Part shown: positions 7,080 to 17,300 of the stretch, in pieces
How the letters are laid out: each line of letters opens with the position of its first letter
How positions within the stretch are numbered: the first letter of the stretch is position 1
DNA from: Mastigocoleus sp. MO_188.B34
GTDB taxonomy: Bacteria > Cyanobacteriota > Cyanobacteriia > Cyanobacteriales > Nostocaceae
Assembly (NCBI RefSeq): GCF_030065675.1
Contig: NZ_JASJDK010000094.1
Location: 1-32,905 of the forward strand
Direction of reading: 5' to 3'
Length of the DNA: 32,905 nt
Notes under the pieces: model-generated
What the model saw: only the letters and a program-made list of their open reading frames with translations
Told to the model about the DNA's origin: nothing
The model's database searches: none
Program-made: the position numbers and the translations under genes

Positions 7080-8798
7080 ATGAATTACTTATTTTTTAGT
7101 TCATTGTTGACTTCTATCAAGGGTTCCTTTTCTAATTTACGTTCTAGACCCAAATTTTCCTTATGGCAAAAATGGGTATGGTGTACTTTAAATCTAACAA
7201 TTTTACTTGTATCTCTAAATTCTCAGACCTTAGCTGCAAAAAGACTGAGTCTTTCTTTTGGGATTATTCAAAGATCTATTTCCATTGAATCTTTAGCATT
7301 TTATGCACGTACTGGCAAGCTAAACAATGAATTGAAAACATATTTTCAATATGCACCTCAAGAAAAATTAACCGAATTAAGACAGGTTCTCATAACTCCA
7401 ATCCCTCTAACTAATGTAGAAATTTCCCAATTCCTTTACACACCGATTGGAGAAAATTTATTGGAAAAGTTAGAAAATATTATTCAGGGAGAATCTAGAG
7501 GAGTCAAAATTAGAGGTACGTCCCGCAGTGCTGGTTTTTACGCGATTCGAGCCGCACTAATTTTAGCAGCATCTGACTCTAAGGAATTTACCATTTTGGA
7601 TATCCTAGAAAAATTTCCTTCTAATAAAATATCAATTGATTTAGCCCGCAGCTTGGAAATGGCTTTAGAAGTCAGATCTCTAATCAATCAAACACGTAAA
7701 GCAATTAAACTGATTGATAAAGAATCCCAGAAAGAAGTTAATATAAATATTGCTACAGATATATCTGCAATTTTAGCCGCAAATTTACGCAAATATGGCA
7801 ATTATAACTGGCAAAAAAGCACAATTTCTCTTGTCGATCCCAATCGCTCTCGTAAATTTAATGCTGATATATATTTACCAGAAGTTGATCGGGAAAGTCC
7901 GGTAATTGTAATTTCCCACGGACTTGGTTCTGATCGCACAAGTTTTGTTTATCTTGCAAAGTACCTCGCATCCCATGGTTTTGTTGTTGCAGTACCGGAA
8001 CATCCCGGAAGTAATGCCGAACAGTTACAAGCATTATTATCTGCCAATACGGACAAAATCACTAGTCCGAAAGAATTTATTGATCGACCCTTAGATATTA
8101 AGTATTTACTAGATAAACTTACTTCCCTATCTCAGACAGAAACATTATTCAAAGGAAAATTAAATATACAACAAGTGGGTGTAGTTGGACAATCTTTTGG
8201 TGGTTACACTGCTTTAGCATTAGCAGGAGCCCAAATTAATGTGGAGCAAATGAATAAAACTTGCTCTTCTTTGGAAGATTCCCTCAATGTTTCCTTGTTA
8301 CTACAATGTTTGGCATATAATCTAAACCAATCGGAATATAACTTCTTCGATCCAAGAGTCAAAGTTGCAATTGCAATTAATCCGATTACTAGTAGCGTTT
8401 TTGGTCGAGATGGATTTAACCAAATTCGGATTCCAGTAATGATTATTTCTAGTAGTCTCGATAAAATTGCTCCTGCTCTTCCAGAACAAATTAAACCTTT
8501 TACTTGGTTACAAACACAGAATAAATATTTAGCTTTAATTGATGGTGGAACTCACTTTTCTACAATTGCAGAATCACCTGATGCAACAGTCCCCTTACCA
8601 TCAGATATAATTGGTGCTTCACCAGAACTAGCACAAAATTATATTCAAGTATTAAGTAATACTTTTTTTCAAGCCTACGTAAATTCTAATGCTAATTATC
8701 GTCGCTACCTAGACAATGGTTATATCAAAACTATTAGTCGAGAACCTCTTCCCCTTAGTATTGTGCGATCACTCGATCTCGATCGCAAGAAAAAATAA
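7080..8798 (+). CDS. Alpha/beta hydrolase with DUF1400 N-domain
   Basis: A 572-residue probable exported hydrolase. It has a basic N-terminus, a hydrophobic segment (about 32-48) and an Ala-x-Ala-like site near LNSQTLAA, consistent with a signal peptide. Next comes the cyanobacterial DUF1400 region (about 55-200, starting LSLSFGIIQRSISIESL), then an alpha/beta hydrolase fold similar to the PAF-acetylhydrolase/dienelactone hydrolase group. Catalytic elements seen: oxyanion VISHGLGSDR, nucleophile elbow VVGQSFGGYTA (Ser372), probable acid in SSSLDKIAP (Asp461) and His492 in GGTHFS. The substrate cannot be told; an ester or lipid is likely. It is a single-gene unit facing right, convergent with the radical SAM gene. 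The start ATG has no obvious Shine-Dalgarno sequence. Confidence 0.85.
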   Translation: MNYLFFSSLLTSIKGSFSNLRSRPKFSLWQKWVWCTLNLTILLVSLNSQTLAAKRLSLSFGIIQRSISIESLAFYARTGKLNNELKTYFQYAPQEKLTELRQVLITPIPLTNVEISQFLYTPIGENLLEKLENIIQGESRGVKIRGTSRSAGFYAIRAALILAASDSKEFTILDILEKFPSNKISIDLARSLEMALEVRSLINQTRKAIKLIDKESQKEVNINIATDISAILAANLRKYGNYNWQKSTISLVDPNRSRKFNADIYLPEVDRESPVIVISHGLGSDRTSFVYLAKYLASHGFVVAVPEHPGSNAEQLQALLSANTDKITSPKEFIDRPLDIKYLLDKLTSLSQTETLFKGKLNIQQVGVVGQSFGGYTALALAGAQINVEQMNKTCSSLEDSLNVSLLLQCLAYNLNQSEYNFFDPRVKVAIAINPITSSVFGRDGFNQIRIPVMIISSSLDKIAPALPEQIKPFTWLQTQNKYLALIDGGTHFSTIAESPDATVPLPSDIIGASPELAQNYIQVLSNTFFQAYVNSNANYRRYLDNGYIKTISREPLPLSIVRSLDLDRKKK

Positions 8799-8806
8799 TT
8801 TGTATT

Positions 8807-8833
8807 TACTATCCGATTGAGAATAGTATTTTT
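8807..8833 (+). terminator. Weak hairpin with T-run behind hydrolase gene
   Basis: TACTAT (8807-8812) pairs with ATAGTA (8823-8828), followed by five T. The stem is short and AT-rich, so it is only a weak candidate. It lies between the convergent stops at 8798 and 8850. Confidence 0.35.
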
Positions 8834-8849
8834 AACATGCTTCATAACA

Positions 8850-10034
8850 TCAAACTAACTTTTCAAATAACTTTGCTAGAATTACATTTGAAAATAAGAA
8901 TCCTTCCGGGTCAGTCAAGCGCAATCTTCCTTTGATAACTTCTACCCAATTTTTCTCAACATAAGGTTGCAAAATTTGATCGATCTTATCTACCTTGTTT
9001 TGTTCAAAGTATTTTTTTAGACTTGCAATACTTACCCCTTCAGCCAAACGCAAACCCAACATTAAAGTTTCTAACAAAGCTTCATCTATGGGAGTTTCTT
9101 GACAATCTACAATACAGCCATTTTCTACCCAAGCATAATATTCTTTCGTTTTACGGGGACGAGTAAAACGTTTCCCCTCAATATAACTAGCTGCTCCCAT
9201 CCCAAAACCATAGTAAGGACGATTTTCCCAATAAACTCGATTATGCCGACATTGGTGTCCCGAACGGGCATAATTAGAAATTTCATAATGCTCGTATCCC
9301 GCATCAGTTAAAGTATTTTGTGCCATGCGGTACATTTTTACAGTTATTTCATCTTCCGGTAAAGGTTTATTACCAGGTTGATAATAACGACCAAAAGCAG
9401 TTTGGGGTTCAATAGTTAGGTCGTATATTGATATGTGAGTTGGCGCAATTGCGATCGCTTTCTCCAAGGATTCGCGCCATATATCCAATGTTTGATGTGG
9501 TAAACCCGAAATTAAATCCATACTAAATTCTGGGATATCCACCTGGCGAATCAAATCAACCGCAGCAAAAATATCATCTACCGAATGGGAACGACCACAA
9601 GCTTGTAATAAATTTTCAGTGAAACTTTGCACTCCCAAGCTTACTCGATTGATCCCAGCATCGTGATAACCTTGCAAATGGAATAAATCAAAAGTTCCTG
9701 GATCTATTTCCATAGAAATTTCAGCATTTGCAGCAATCCCAAATCTTTCCTGAATAGTGTTAAGTATTTTTTGTAACTGTTTATTAGATAATAAAGATGG
9801 AGTTCCACCACCAAAGAAAATAGTTTCTATTGGTTGCTCAAAAGTCCTTGCAACAGTAATTTCTTGACACAATACTTCTACATATTGGGAGATAGTACCT
9901 GATTTTTCACCACGTAATTTATCGCCAATTACAAAAATTGGGAAGTCACAATAAAAACAACGTCGCCGACAAAAAGGAATGTGTACGTAAACAGAAGTTG
10001 GTATTTGCTGAGAAAAAGTAACTTTTTGATTCAT
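8850..10034 (-). CDS. hemW: HemW-like radical SAM protein
   Basis: A 394-residue radical SAM protein of the HemW / coproporphyrinogen-oxidase-like group; HemW proteins bind heme and are linked to heme insertion rather than to oxidase activity. Visible: VYVHIPFCRRRCFYCDFP with the Cys-x3-Cys-x2-Cys 4Fe-4S motif near the N-terminus, FFGGGTPSLL (SAM-binding GGGTP), SMEIDPGTF, GVQSF, MDLISGLPHQT, and the C-terminal HemW domain with YWENRPYYGFGMGAASY. The cytoplasmic N-terminus starts directly before the cluster motif. I prefer the ATG at 10032-10034; a TTG at 10050-10052 would add six residues (mostly Phe from an A/T run) and has no better ribosome site. A HemN-type enzyme normally has a longer N-terminus and an extra Cys, which argues for HemW. 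The gene may indirectly serve the heme-rich oxidase but is not in that operon. Confidence 0.88.
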   Translation of the reverse strand: MNQKVTFSQQIPTSVYVHIPFCRRRCFYCDFPIFVIGDKLRGEKSGTISQYVEVLCQEITVARTFEQPIETIFFGGGTPSLLSNKQLQKILNTIQERFGIAANAEISMEIDPGTFDLFHLQGYHDAGINRVSLGVQSFTENLLQACGRSHSVDDIFAAVDLIRQVDIPEFSMDLISGLPHQTLDIWRESLEKAIAIAPTHISIYDLTIEPQTAFGRYYQPGNKPLPEDEITVKMYRMAQNTLTDAGYEHYEISNYARSGHQCRHNRVYWENRPYYGFGMGAASYIEGKRFTRPRKTKEYYAWVENGCIVDCQETPIDEALLETLMLGLRLAEGVSIASLKKYFEQNKVDKIDQILQPYVEKNWVEVIKGRLRLTDPEGFLFSNVILAKLFEKLV

Positions 10035-10300
10035 TTTGAAAAAAAAATTCAAACATCTTTTTGTTTGAGAGAATAGGCAAGAAAATATTTATGATTTGGT
10101 GTTTTTTATCCTTTTCTATCCTTTTTACATAAATAGAAGAGAAGTATAAAGCATAAAACTATGAAGGTTATAATAATTGCAGAGACTGTTAAAGTCACCC
10201 GAATTCAGAGTGGAAATATTCTGAAATAACATCTAATTAGATGATACAAAAAATACCTCACTTTGTCGGGTCACAGCGCTGTAACAAAGCAATATAATTT

Positions 10301-11377
10301 ATGCTTGACGCCATTATCATTTTTTCATTTATCCTGGCAGCAGCAGGCGTAGGATTCTACAGTACTGATTTACTGCCTGACGGTTCTTTAGACGGAGTAA
10401 CAAATTTAGACGCTTTACGTTTAGTGGTTGCAACTTTTGCAGCTATCATTGGTGGTGCTGTTGGGCTGAGATTTCAGACGGGTTATCGTCGTTTGGAGTC
10501 ACAAGTCCGAGAAATGCCCCTAGAAGCTATTTTGACTCGGGCAATTGGTTTAGTAATTGGGTTATTGCTAGCAAACTTAATGCTAGCTCCTTTGTTTTTA
10601 CTTCCAATTCCCAATGATTTTAGTTTTATTAAACCATTAGTAGCCGTTGTTGGCTCAATTATTCTGGCGTATACCGGAATGAATCTGGCTGATACCCATG
10701 GTAGAGGTTTACTACGATTAATCAATCCCAACACCTTGGAAAGCATGGTTGTAGAAGGAACTTTAAAACCTGCTTCTACTAAAGTACTTGATACCAGCTG
10801 TATTATCGATGGTCGTATTGAAACATTGCTAGAAACTGGATTTCTAGAAGGTCAAATCATCGTACCCCAGTTTATTTTGCAAGAACTGCAGCAAGTTGCT
10901 GATGCTAGTAAAGACCAGAAACGGGTGAGGGGAAGACGAGGATTAGAAATTCTTAACCGGGTTAAAACAGATTATCCCGAACGGATTGTGATTAATCCTG
11001 TCAACTATGCAGATATTGCCACAGTAGATGCAAAACTAATCAAATTTGCTCAAGAAATTAGTGGTACCCTCTTAACCAACGATTACAATCTTTCTAAAGT
11101 TGCCAGCCTGCAAAAAATTCCAGTTTTAAATGTTAATGACTTGGTAAATGCGGTTCGTCCCACATATTTACCTGGTGATAACATTGACATCAAAATTCTT
11201 AAAGAAGGTAAAGAACCGTCTCAAGGTATCGGTTACTTGGAAGATGGAACAATGGTTGTAGTTGAAGAAGGAAGCAGTTATGTGGGTGGAGAACTTCGAG
11301 TAGTAGTTACCAGTGCATTACAAACTTCTGCAGGAAGGATGATTTTTGCTAAACCCCAAGCATCTGCTCTGACATGA
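10301..11377 (+). CDS. Membrane PIN/TRAM-domain protein (YacL-like)
   Basis: A 358-residue protein with four membrane helices (about 3-20, 40-57, 81-103, 109-128), then a PIN nuclease-like domain (160-282) and a TRAM RNA-binding domain (about 288-350). PIN acidic residues visible: Asp164 and Asp170 in VLDTSCIIDGR, Glu195 in FILQELQQV, and Asp261 in LLTNDYNL. A basic stretch KDQKRVRGRRG follows the first half. The TRAM part reads PGDNIDIKIL...GIGYLEDGTMVVVEEG. This is the YacL family found in Firmicutes and cyanobacteria; membrane-anchored RNA cleavage is assumed from the domains, not proven. The zinc-ribbon gene starts 4 bp behind its stop, so the pair is probably co-transcribed. The 5' flank (10053-10300) is gene-free and AT-rich with no clear Shine-Dalgarno. 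Confidence 0.9.
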   Translation: MLDAIIIFSFILAAAGVGFYSTDLLPDGSLDGVTNLDALRLVVATFAAIIGGAVGLRFQTGYRRLESQVREMPLEAILTRAIGLVIGLLLANLMLAPLFLLPIPNDFSFIKPLVAVVGSIILAYTGMNLADTHGRGLLRLINPNTLESMVVEGTLKPASTKVLDTSCIIDGRIETLLETGFLEGQIIVPQFILQELQQVADASKDQKRVRGRRGLEILNRVKTDYPERIVINPVNYADIATVDAKLIKFAQEISGTLLTNDYNLSKVASLQKIPVLNVNDLVNAVRPTYLPGDNIDIKILKEGKEPSQGIGYLEDGTMVVVEEGSSYVGGELRVVVTSALQTSAGRMIFAKPQASALT

Positions 11378-11381
11378 AAGT

Positions 11382-11567
11382 ATGGGACGCCAGCTTAGAA
11401 CTAAACTTTGTAGTTGGTGCAGTCAGTCTGCACCGATTTTATATCGGGTAAAGTACGAAGAAGATGGGGACTGGGTGTTTGTTTGTTCTGAATGCTGGAA
11501 TTTATTGAGTTCCAACAACCCCTTTTATTTGTATGGTGGTACATGGAAAGCAAAGAAAAAAAGATAA
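11382..11567 (+). CDS. Small zinc-ribbon protein
   Basis: A 61-residue protein with two Cys pairs, CSWC near residue 10 and CSEC near residue 35, forming a likely zinc ribbon. It has an aromatic, Asp-rich middle (KYEEDGDWVFVC) and a basic C-terminus (GTWKAKKKR). It starts 4 bp after the PIN/TRAM gene, so it is likely the second gene of that operon. The basic tail and zinc site suggest nucleic-acid or ribosome binding, which would fit an RNA-cleaving neighbour; this is inference. I do not know a named family beyond conserved cyanobacterial hypothetical. Confidence 0.75.
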   Translation: MGRQLRTKLCSWCSQSAPILYRVKYEEDGDWVFVCSECWNLLSSNNPFYLYGGTWKAKKKR

Positions 11568-11701
11568 GCTCAATCCCCAATCCCTATATGGCTAACGCCA
11601 CGCAATAACTACGTTACGCAATACCTAGAGCTGACCTACCTACGGATCCGGTACGCTACGCTAGGCACTAAGTGCTAACACCAATCCCTAGTCGCCAATC
11701 C
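11568..11701. repeat. Cluster of short palindromic dispersed repeats
   Basis: Non-coding DNA between convergent genes, made of repeat fragments: CCCCAATCCCTA-type heptamer-like sequence at both ends (around 11573-11586 and 11680-11701), ATGGCTAACGCCACGC at 11588-11603, and small palindromes (CGGATCCG near 11643; GCACTAAGTGC near 11666). The 16-mer at 11588 recurs in reverse complement at 29513-29528. Such repeats are typical of heterocystous cyanobacterial genomes. Confidence 0.65.
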
Positions 11702-12088
11702 CTACCTCTGATAAATTTCCAATGGTAAGCGATCGGGATCTTGAAAAAAAGTAAATTTTTTGCCTGTAATTTCATCAACACGAATCTTTTCCACTTCAAC
11801 ACCCTGAGATTTTAATTCCCCAACAGCTTGATCAATATCATCAACCTCGAAAGCTAAATGTCTCAAGCCACATGCTTCTGGTCGATCTACTCTTTGGGGA
11901 GGATTTGGAAAAGAAAATAATTCTATTTGGCTATTATTGCCTACCTGTAGATCGAGTTTATACGAATTTCTTTCGGAGCGAAAAATTTCGTTAATAATCT
12001 GAAAACCTAAAACTTCGGTATAAAATTTCTTGGAACGTTCGTAATTAGAGCAAATAATTGCTACGTGGTGAATCCTTGTGGTTTTCAT
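11702..12088 (-). CDS. VOC (glyoxalase-fold) family protein
   Basis: A 128-residue vicinal-oxygen-chelate protein resembling the YaeR / SMU1112c group of lactoylglutathione-lyase-like proteins. Two beta-alpha-beta-beta-beta modules are visible, each with candidate metal ligands: RIHHVAII (His) and QIELFSF (Glu) in the first, GLRHLAFEV (His) and LPLEIYQR (Glu) in the second. The complete ligand set implies a metal enzyme; the substrate is unknown. I chose the ATG at 12086-12088 because relatives begin right at the first strand. A GTG at 12116-12118 would add ten residues (LLGGSIAVL) not expected in the family. It is a single gene, leftward, upstream of a repeat cluster. Confidence 0.8.
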   Translation of the reverse strand: MKTTRIHHVAIICSNYERSKKFYTEVLGFQIINEIFRSERNSYKLDLQVGNNSQIELFSFPNPPQRVDRPEACGLRHLAFEVDDIDQAVGELKSQGVEVEKIRVDEITGKKFTFFQDPDRLPLEIYQR

Positions 12089-12296
12089 AAGTACTGCTAT
12101 TGAGCCTCCCAAGAGCACAGCTTATGATATCGTAAAACTTTTGGGAAATTGGTCTTTCAAAACCGTGAGAAAAGGCGATACGGGACAGTTTATGATCTAT
12201 GGGGAGTTTAGAAAAATCTTGATCGCTAGAAAATATTTTTTCATTTCAACTCCCACATTATCTCGATCGCCTAGTATTGGTGTAATAAATTTTCGA

Positions 12297-12731
12297 CTAA
12301 GCTTGTGTCGCCATTAAGCTTTCTTCCAAGCCTTTTTGAATTTCTGGTGAGATTCTACCCCTTGGAAGAGTCAACAATACGTGCTTATTTGCTTGAAAAG
12401 CTTTAGTTAGATAATTACAAGCTTTTTCTGGCTGTGCGTGTTCACCACAGGTAAACATATCTATCGCCACATAACCAATTTCGGGCCATGTATGCACGGA
12501 AATATGAGATTCCGCTAAAAGCGCTAAAGCCGTTATCCCATAAGGTTCAAACTGATGTGTTACTTCCTTAAGAAGTGTAGATTTGGCTTCTTTTACTGCT
12601 TCTACTAATGCTTGACTAATAAACTCAAAATCATTGAGCAAATGATTTGGACATTCGTAAAGTTCGAGGATGCAGTGGCTACCAACAGGAACCAAAGGCT
12701 GATTATTTGGCGCGTTAGATGGATTGTTCAA
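12297..12731 (-). CDS. speD: S-adenosylmethionine decarboxylase proenzyme
   Basis: Pyruvoyl-dependent S-adenosylmethionine decarboxylase of the short bacterial SpeH/SpeD type, 144 residues. It makes decarboxylated SAM, the aminopropyl donor for spermidine. The proenzyme cleaves itself at Glu74-Ser75 in LLAESHISVHTWPE, and Ser75 becomes the pyruvoyl group. The other catalytic residues are in place: His80, and Cys95 in DMFTCGEH, at the same spacing as Ser63/His68/Cys83 of the Thermotoga enzyme. The start appears to be TTG at 12729-12731: an in-frame TAA lies two codons upstream, no ATG exists before the active site, and an AAAGGTGA ribosome site lies about 8-9 nt before it. The N-terminal dozen residues (NNPSNAPNNQP) are low complexity. 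Single gene, leftward. Confidence 0.93.
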   Translation of the reverse strand: MNNPSNAPNNQPLVPVGSHCILELYECPNHLLNDFEFISQALVEAVKEAKSTLLKEVTHQFEPYGITALALLAESHISVHTWPEIGYVAIDMFTCGEHAQPEKACNYLTKAFQANKHVLLTLPRGRISPEIQKGLEESLMATQA

Positions 12732-14336
12732 TTTTTAGTTCACCTTTAGATTGCAATAACCTGGCTTGTATGAACCTTCGGCATCAAATGCACTATGGCT
12801 ATTTCTTTGCTTTCAAGTTCGTTCTTTTACTTGAAATTCTGTGGTTTGCAAGTACACAGAATAACTATTATGACATTATTTTTGCTAATTTATGTATATT
12901 TTTTTATTTGCCTTCCAGATAAATGATCGACATATATGGAGATATTTACAAGCTCAGGAACTCCATAAACTTTATAAATGTAGATGATTGGCAAATATTC
13001 TTGAAGTTTTAATTAAGTGTTTTGTGATATTTCAGTTGGGCTCTGAAAGCTACTATTATTCACTATCTTGAATTCCTAATAACACTCGACTGATAATTAT
13101 TTTTTATAAAAATAAATCAATGTGATCGCAATAATTCACTGATGCTCGTAAAAAGAAAATAGAGCAGTCAAAATATAGTTATTCTTTATCAAAGTACCAA
13201 AGACAACTATAAAAATTACTTGATTTGAATGTGTAAACTTGTAGTTACATATTTCTTTACCAAAACAAATCATTCAATTAGACGTATTTACTTTTTTACG
13301 CAATCATGTAATTGTAATGTTTTTTGTAGTCTGAAATACCTTTATTCTGACCTGTGACTGTAATTATTTAATATTTATTTTTTTTGTATTTTATAATACT
13401 TTTTAGTGATTATTTGATTGCCTGAGATAATTAAGCTTCTGTATATAATTTATTCAGATGTATTATGATATTTCTGAAAGATTTCAACTGTATTCAGATG
13501 ACATTGCATAAAAAGAATATTATTATGTATGAGAAGAACGAACTATCATCAATTACGAAAAAGGTAAGCTAGTAAACATAAATAAAATTCTAATGTAACA
13601 AATCTCATAAATTGAATATTAATAGAGCTTTAAAGGTCATGAATTATGCTCATATTTAAATAAATTTCATTTTAAAGTGACCTAATAGCTAAGTATAAAA
13701 GCTTAAGATTCAGTTACATGTATTTTAATTATTGATAAGTAGGTTTTTTGTATATATTTACCAATAAAATAGTATGGGTGCAAAAAAGTAACCTGATTTA
13801 ATTTAATCAATAAGTCCAACTTTATAAGAATTTTGGAGCGGTAATAATTTTGTACAATCAATCTTATTTATTTGTCAGATAAATTGCAATTCAAAAACAT
13901 AAATAATTTTTATTTACATTATTTATATCCCATTAAAGTATGAGTATAATAATAATTTATCCTATCTATTTTAAAGAAAATTATAAAATTTGTACAACGA
14001 TAAGCTTCACATAATAAGCTGAGTTTTACCAAAATTCATTAGTTTTATGCCTTATTTTAGATCAAGAAAAAAATAAAATTTTTATGAAAAAATAAAGGTC
14101 ATAAAAATACCTTCAATTCATGAGATGGTTATTATTTATTTGCTTTTTTGTATAGCTGAAAATATATAAAACATATAAAGCAAATAAATAATAACCATCA
14201 TTAAGTTAAACCAATAGACAATAGATTCAAGAATACAGTTCTAATATTTGATCTAACTTTATTCAACAACATCTAAATATTCAGTCAAAATACTTGCTTT
14301 TCAAAACTCTTGTAGAAAAACCTAATGCTAGAAACT
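12732..14336. other. Long AT-rich gene-free region before first sensor kinase
   Basis: About 1.6 kb without a supportable gene: very AT-rich, stops in all frames, no open frame with family motifs. It must hold the promoter of speD at its left end and of the first GAF kinase at its right end. The main structure is a perfect long hairpin at 14124-14199. TATTCAGATG occurs twice near 13453 and 13491. No tRNA or convincing terminator was found. Confidence 0.5.
14124..14199. repeat. Perfect 23-bp inverted repeat, 30-nt loop
   Basis: The arm at 14124-14146 (GATGGTTATTATTTATTTGC plus three T) is the exact reverse complement of 14177-14199. The loop is 14147-14176. The hairpin ends 137 bp before the start of the first GAF kinase. 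There is no T-run behind it on the plus strand, so it is not a standard terminator. It could be a leader hairpin, a small RNA, or a tiny inverted-repeat element. Confidence 0.9.
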
Positions 14337-17300
14337 ATGCAGTCATATTCAACCGAAATAGAAAAACAGCAAGATACTTTCATTGCTCAACTTCAAGAGG
14401 AGTTAGAACAGCAGAAAGTTCTGACGGACGCAATTGGGAAAATTCGAAAACCCCTCGATTTAAACACTACACTTCAAATTACTACTACTCAAATACGACA
14501 ATTATTAAATGTTGACAGAGTCGCAGTTTTTCAGTTTTATCTTGAGAAAACGTGGGAAGGAGAATTTATCTGTGAAGATGTTGCAGCAGGTTGGAGTTCA
14601 GTAACAGCAGAAAAACTCTATGATCGCAATTTCGGAGAACAATTTGCCCTTCACCATTTTGAAACAGAGACCCAAGCAATTAGAGATATTTACGCTGCGG
14701 GGTTAAGCGATTCTCATGTAGAAATTCTGAGTAGATTTCAAGTAAGGGCGAATTTAGTTGTTCCTATAGTCAAAGATGAGAAAGCATGGGGACTATTGTG
14801 CATTCATCAATGTAATAATACCCGCGAGTGGAAAAATTCTGAGATTAAATTTGCTAAATCAATTTGTAATAATTTAACTCTTGCAATCGAACAAGCAGAG
14901 TATCTCCAACAAGTAGAGTTACAGACAGTAAAACTTACTCAAGCTGCTCAACACCAGAAAGTCATATCTAAAATAGTTGAAAAAATCCGTCAGTCACTTG
15001 ATATAGAAGTCATTTTTTCAACAACTACACAAGAAGTAAGACATATTCTCCAAGTTGATCGCGTTGTTATATTCCGTTTTAACTCTGATTGGAGTGGTAA
15101 TTTTGTTGCAGAATCATTTGATGAACACTGGATATCTTTAGTTGGGGCATATCCAGTAATAAATGACACTTACCTACAAGAGACAAAGGGAGGGCGTTAT
15201 GCTAACAATCAGACTTTAACTGTTAATAATATATATGAAGCTGGGCTTAATGAGTGTCATATAGCTTTGCTAGAACAATTTCAAGCTCAAGCATTTACTA
15301 CTGCTCCAATCTTACAAGGCGATAAACTCTGGGGGATTATTGGTGCATACCAAAATACAGGTCCTAGAGCCTGGCAAGCTGATGAAGTTGATTTACTAGC
15401 CCAGGTTGGTTCTCAGTTGGGTGTGGCTTTAAGTCATCATGAATTGCTAGCAAAAGCTGAGTACCAAACAGAGCAACAGAAAGCATTAACTACGGTAATT
15501 ACTCGTATTCGGGAATCTCTTAAGTTCAACACCATTTTTCGAACTACTGTTGTAGAAGTACGTCAGTTGCTTCAAGTAGATAGGGTCGCAATCTTTCGTT
15601 TCAACCCAGACAACGATTGGGAAGGAGAAATCATCCATGAAGATGTAGGCTTGGGTTTTAGCTCAGCAATTACGGAGAAAGTTTACGATCGCTGTTTTAG
15701 TGAAAACTTTGCACCACTTTATCGCCAAGGTCGAGTAAATGCGATCGCTGACATTTATCAACATGATTTCAAAGAATGCTACATAAAAATCCTAGAACGA
15801 TTTCAAGTCCGTGCAAACATTGTTACACCCCTACTTAAAGAAGGTGAGTTATGGGGACTCCTGTGCATTCATCAATGCAGTAGACCCAGAGAGTGGAAAA
15901 ATAGTGAAATTGAATTTGTCTATCAAATTGCCGAACAATTGGGAGTCGCTTTAAAACAAGATTCTTACTTGAAAAAAGTCAAAGCACAAGCAGTTCAGCT
16001 AGCAGAAGCCAAAGAACGCGACAAAGCCATGGAAAGGCAGAAGTTGTTAGCTATGACTGTGGATAAAATCCGTCAGTCACTTGACATTGAAACTATTTTT
16101 ACAGCTACGACTCAAGCAGTCAGAGAATTACTCAAAGTAGAGAGAGTTGCAATCTACCGCTTTGATTCGAATTGGAGAGGAAAATTTGTTGCAGATTCTT
16201 TTCAGGATGGTTGGGAACCCTCATCAAACTCGCAATCATTAATGATGCCAACTTTTTTAGATGTGGACAATGAAAACCTTCCCCGCAACGAAATTTTTGT
16301 TCCCATATCCCAAGGTGATAAGTTATGGGGTTTGCTAGTCGCCAATCAAACTTCTCAACCTCGTGTTTGGAAAAATGAAGAAGTCGATTTACTAGCTCAA
16401 GTCGGTGTGCAGTTAGGAATTGCGATTCAGCAGGGAGAACTGCTCCAACAAACCAAAGAGCAAGCCACACAACTTACTAGTGCTTTGCAGGAAATTAAAC
16501 AAACTCAGGATTATTTGATCCAGGGTGAAAAAATGGCAAGTTTATGGGAATTATTTGCTGGTGTCGCCCATGAAATTAATAATCCCATTAATTTTATTCT
16601 CAGCAACCTCACTCACATGAGAAAATATGCCCAACATCTACTGCAGATGGTAAATAACTACCGTGAGCATTCTCCAGATAAATTATTAAATATTCAAGGG
16701 CAAGTAGAAGAGCTTAATTTAGATTTTATAACTGAAGATCTACCGAAGATGCTTTACTCTATGGAACTTGGAGCAAAACGCATCAATCAGATTGTTCTTT
16801 CACTACGAAACTTTTATCGAACAGATGAAGCTGAGTTAAAAACAGTCAACATCCATGAAGGATTAGATAATACTTTACTTATTTTAGGGCATCGTTTGAA
16901 AAAAAATGAACGTTATCCAGGAATCAAAGTTATTAAACTCTATGGCAAACTACCTTTAGTTGAATGTTATCCCGCCCAATTAAACTTAGTATTCATGAAT
17001 ATCTTGGCAAATAACATTGATACTTTGGAGCAGAAGTTTATAAGCACAAAACAAAAATACTCAAAATCTAATACAGAAAATCCCGTTCTTCCTTTATCTA
17101 TCTGCATTATCACCGAATTGGTTGATGACAAAGTTACGATCAAAATTACAGATAATGGTTTGGGGATGCCAGAATTTGTACGCCAACGGATTTTTGAACC
17201 CTTTTTCACCACCAAAGAATTAGGTCAAGCAACAGGATTAGGATTATCTATCTCTCGTCAAATAGTGGTTGAAAAACACAAAGGTCAAATTAAATGCTCT

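Noticed and set aside
12719-12922. 67-codon plus-strand open frame overlapping the speD start
   Set aside because: Low-complexity aromatic-rich sequence that begins inside speD on the other strand; no ribosome site or motif.
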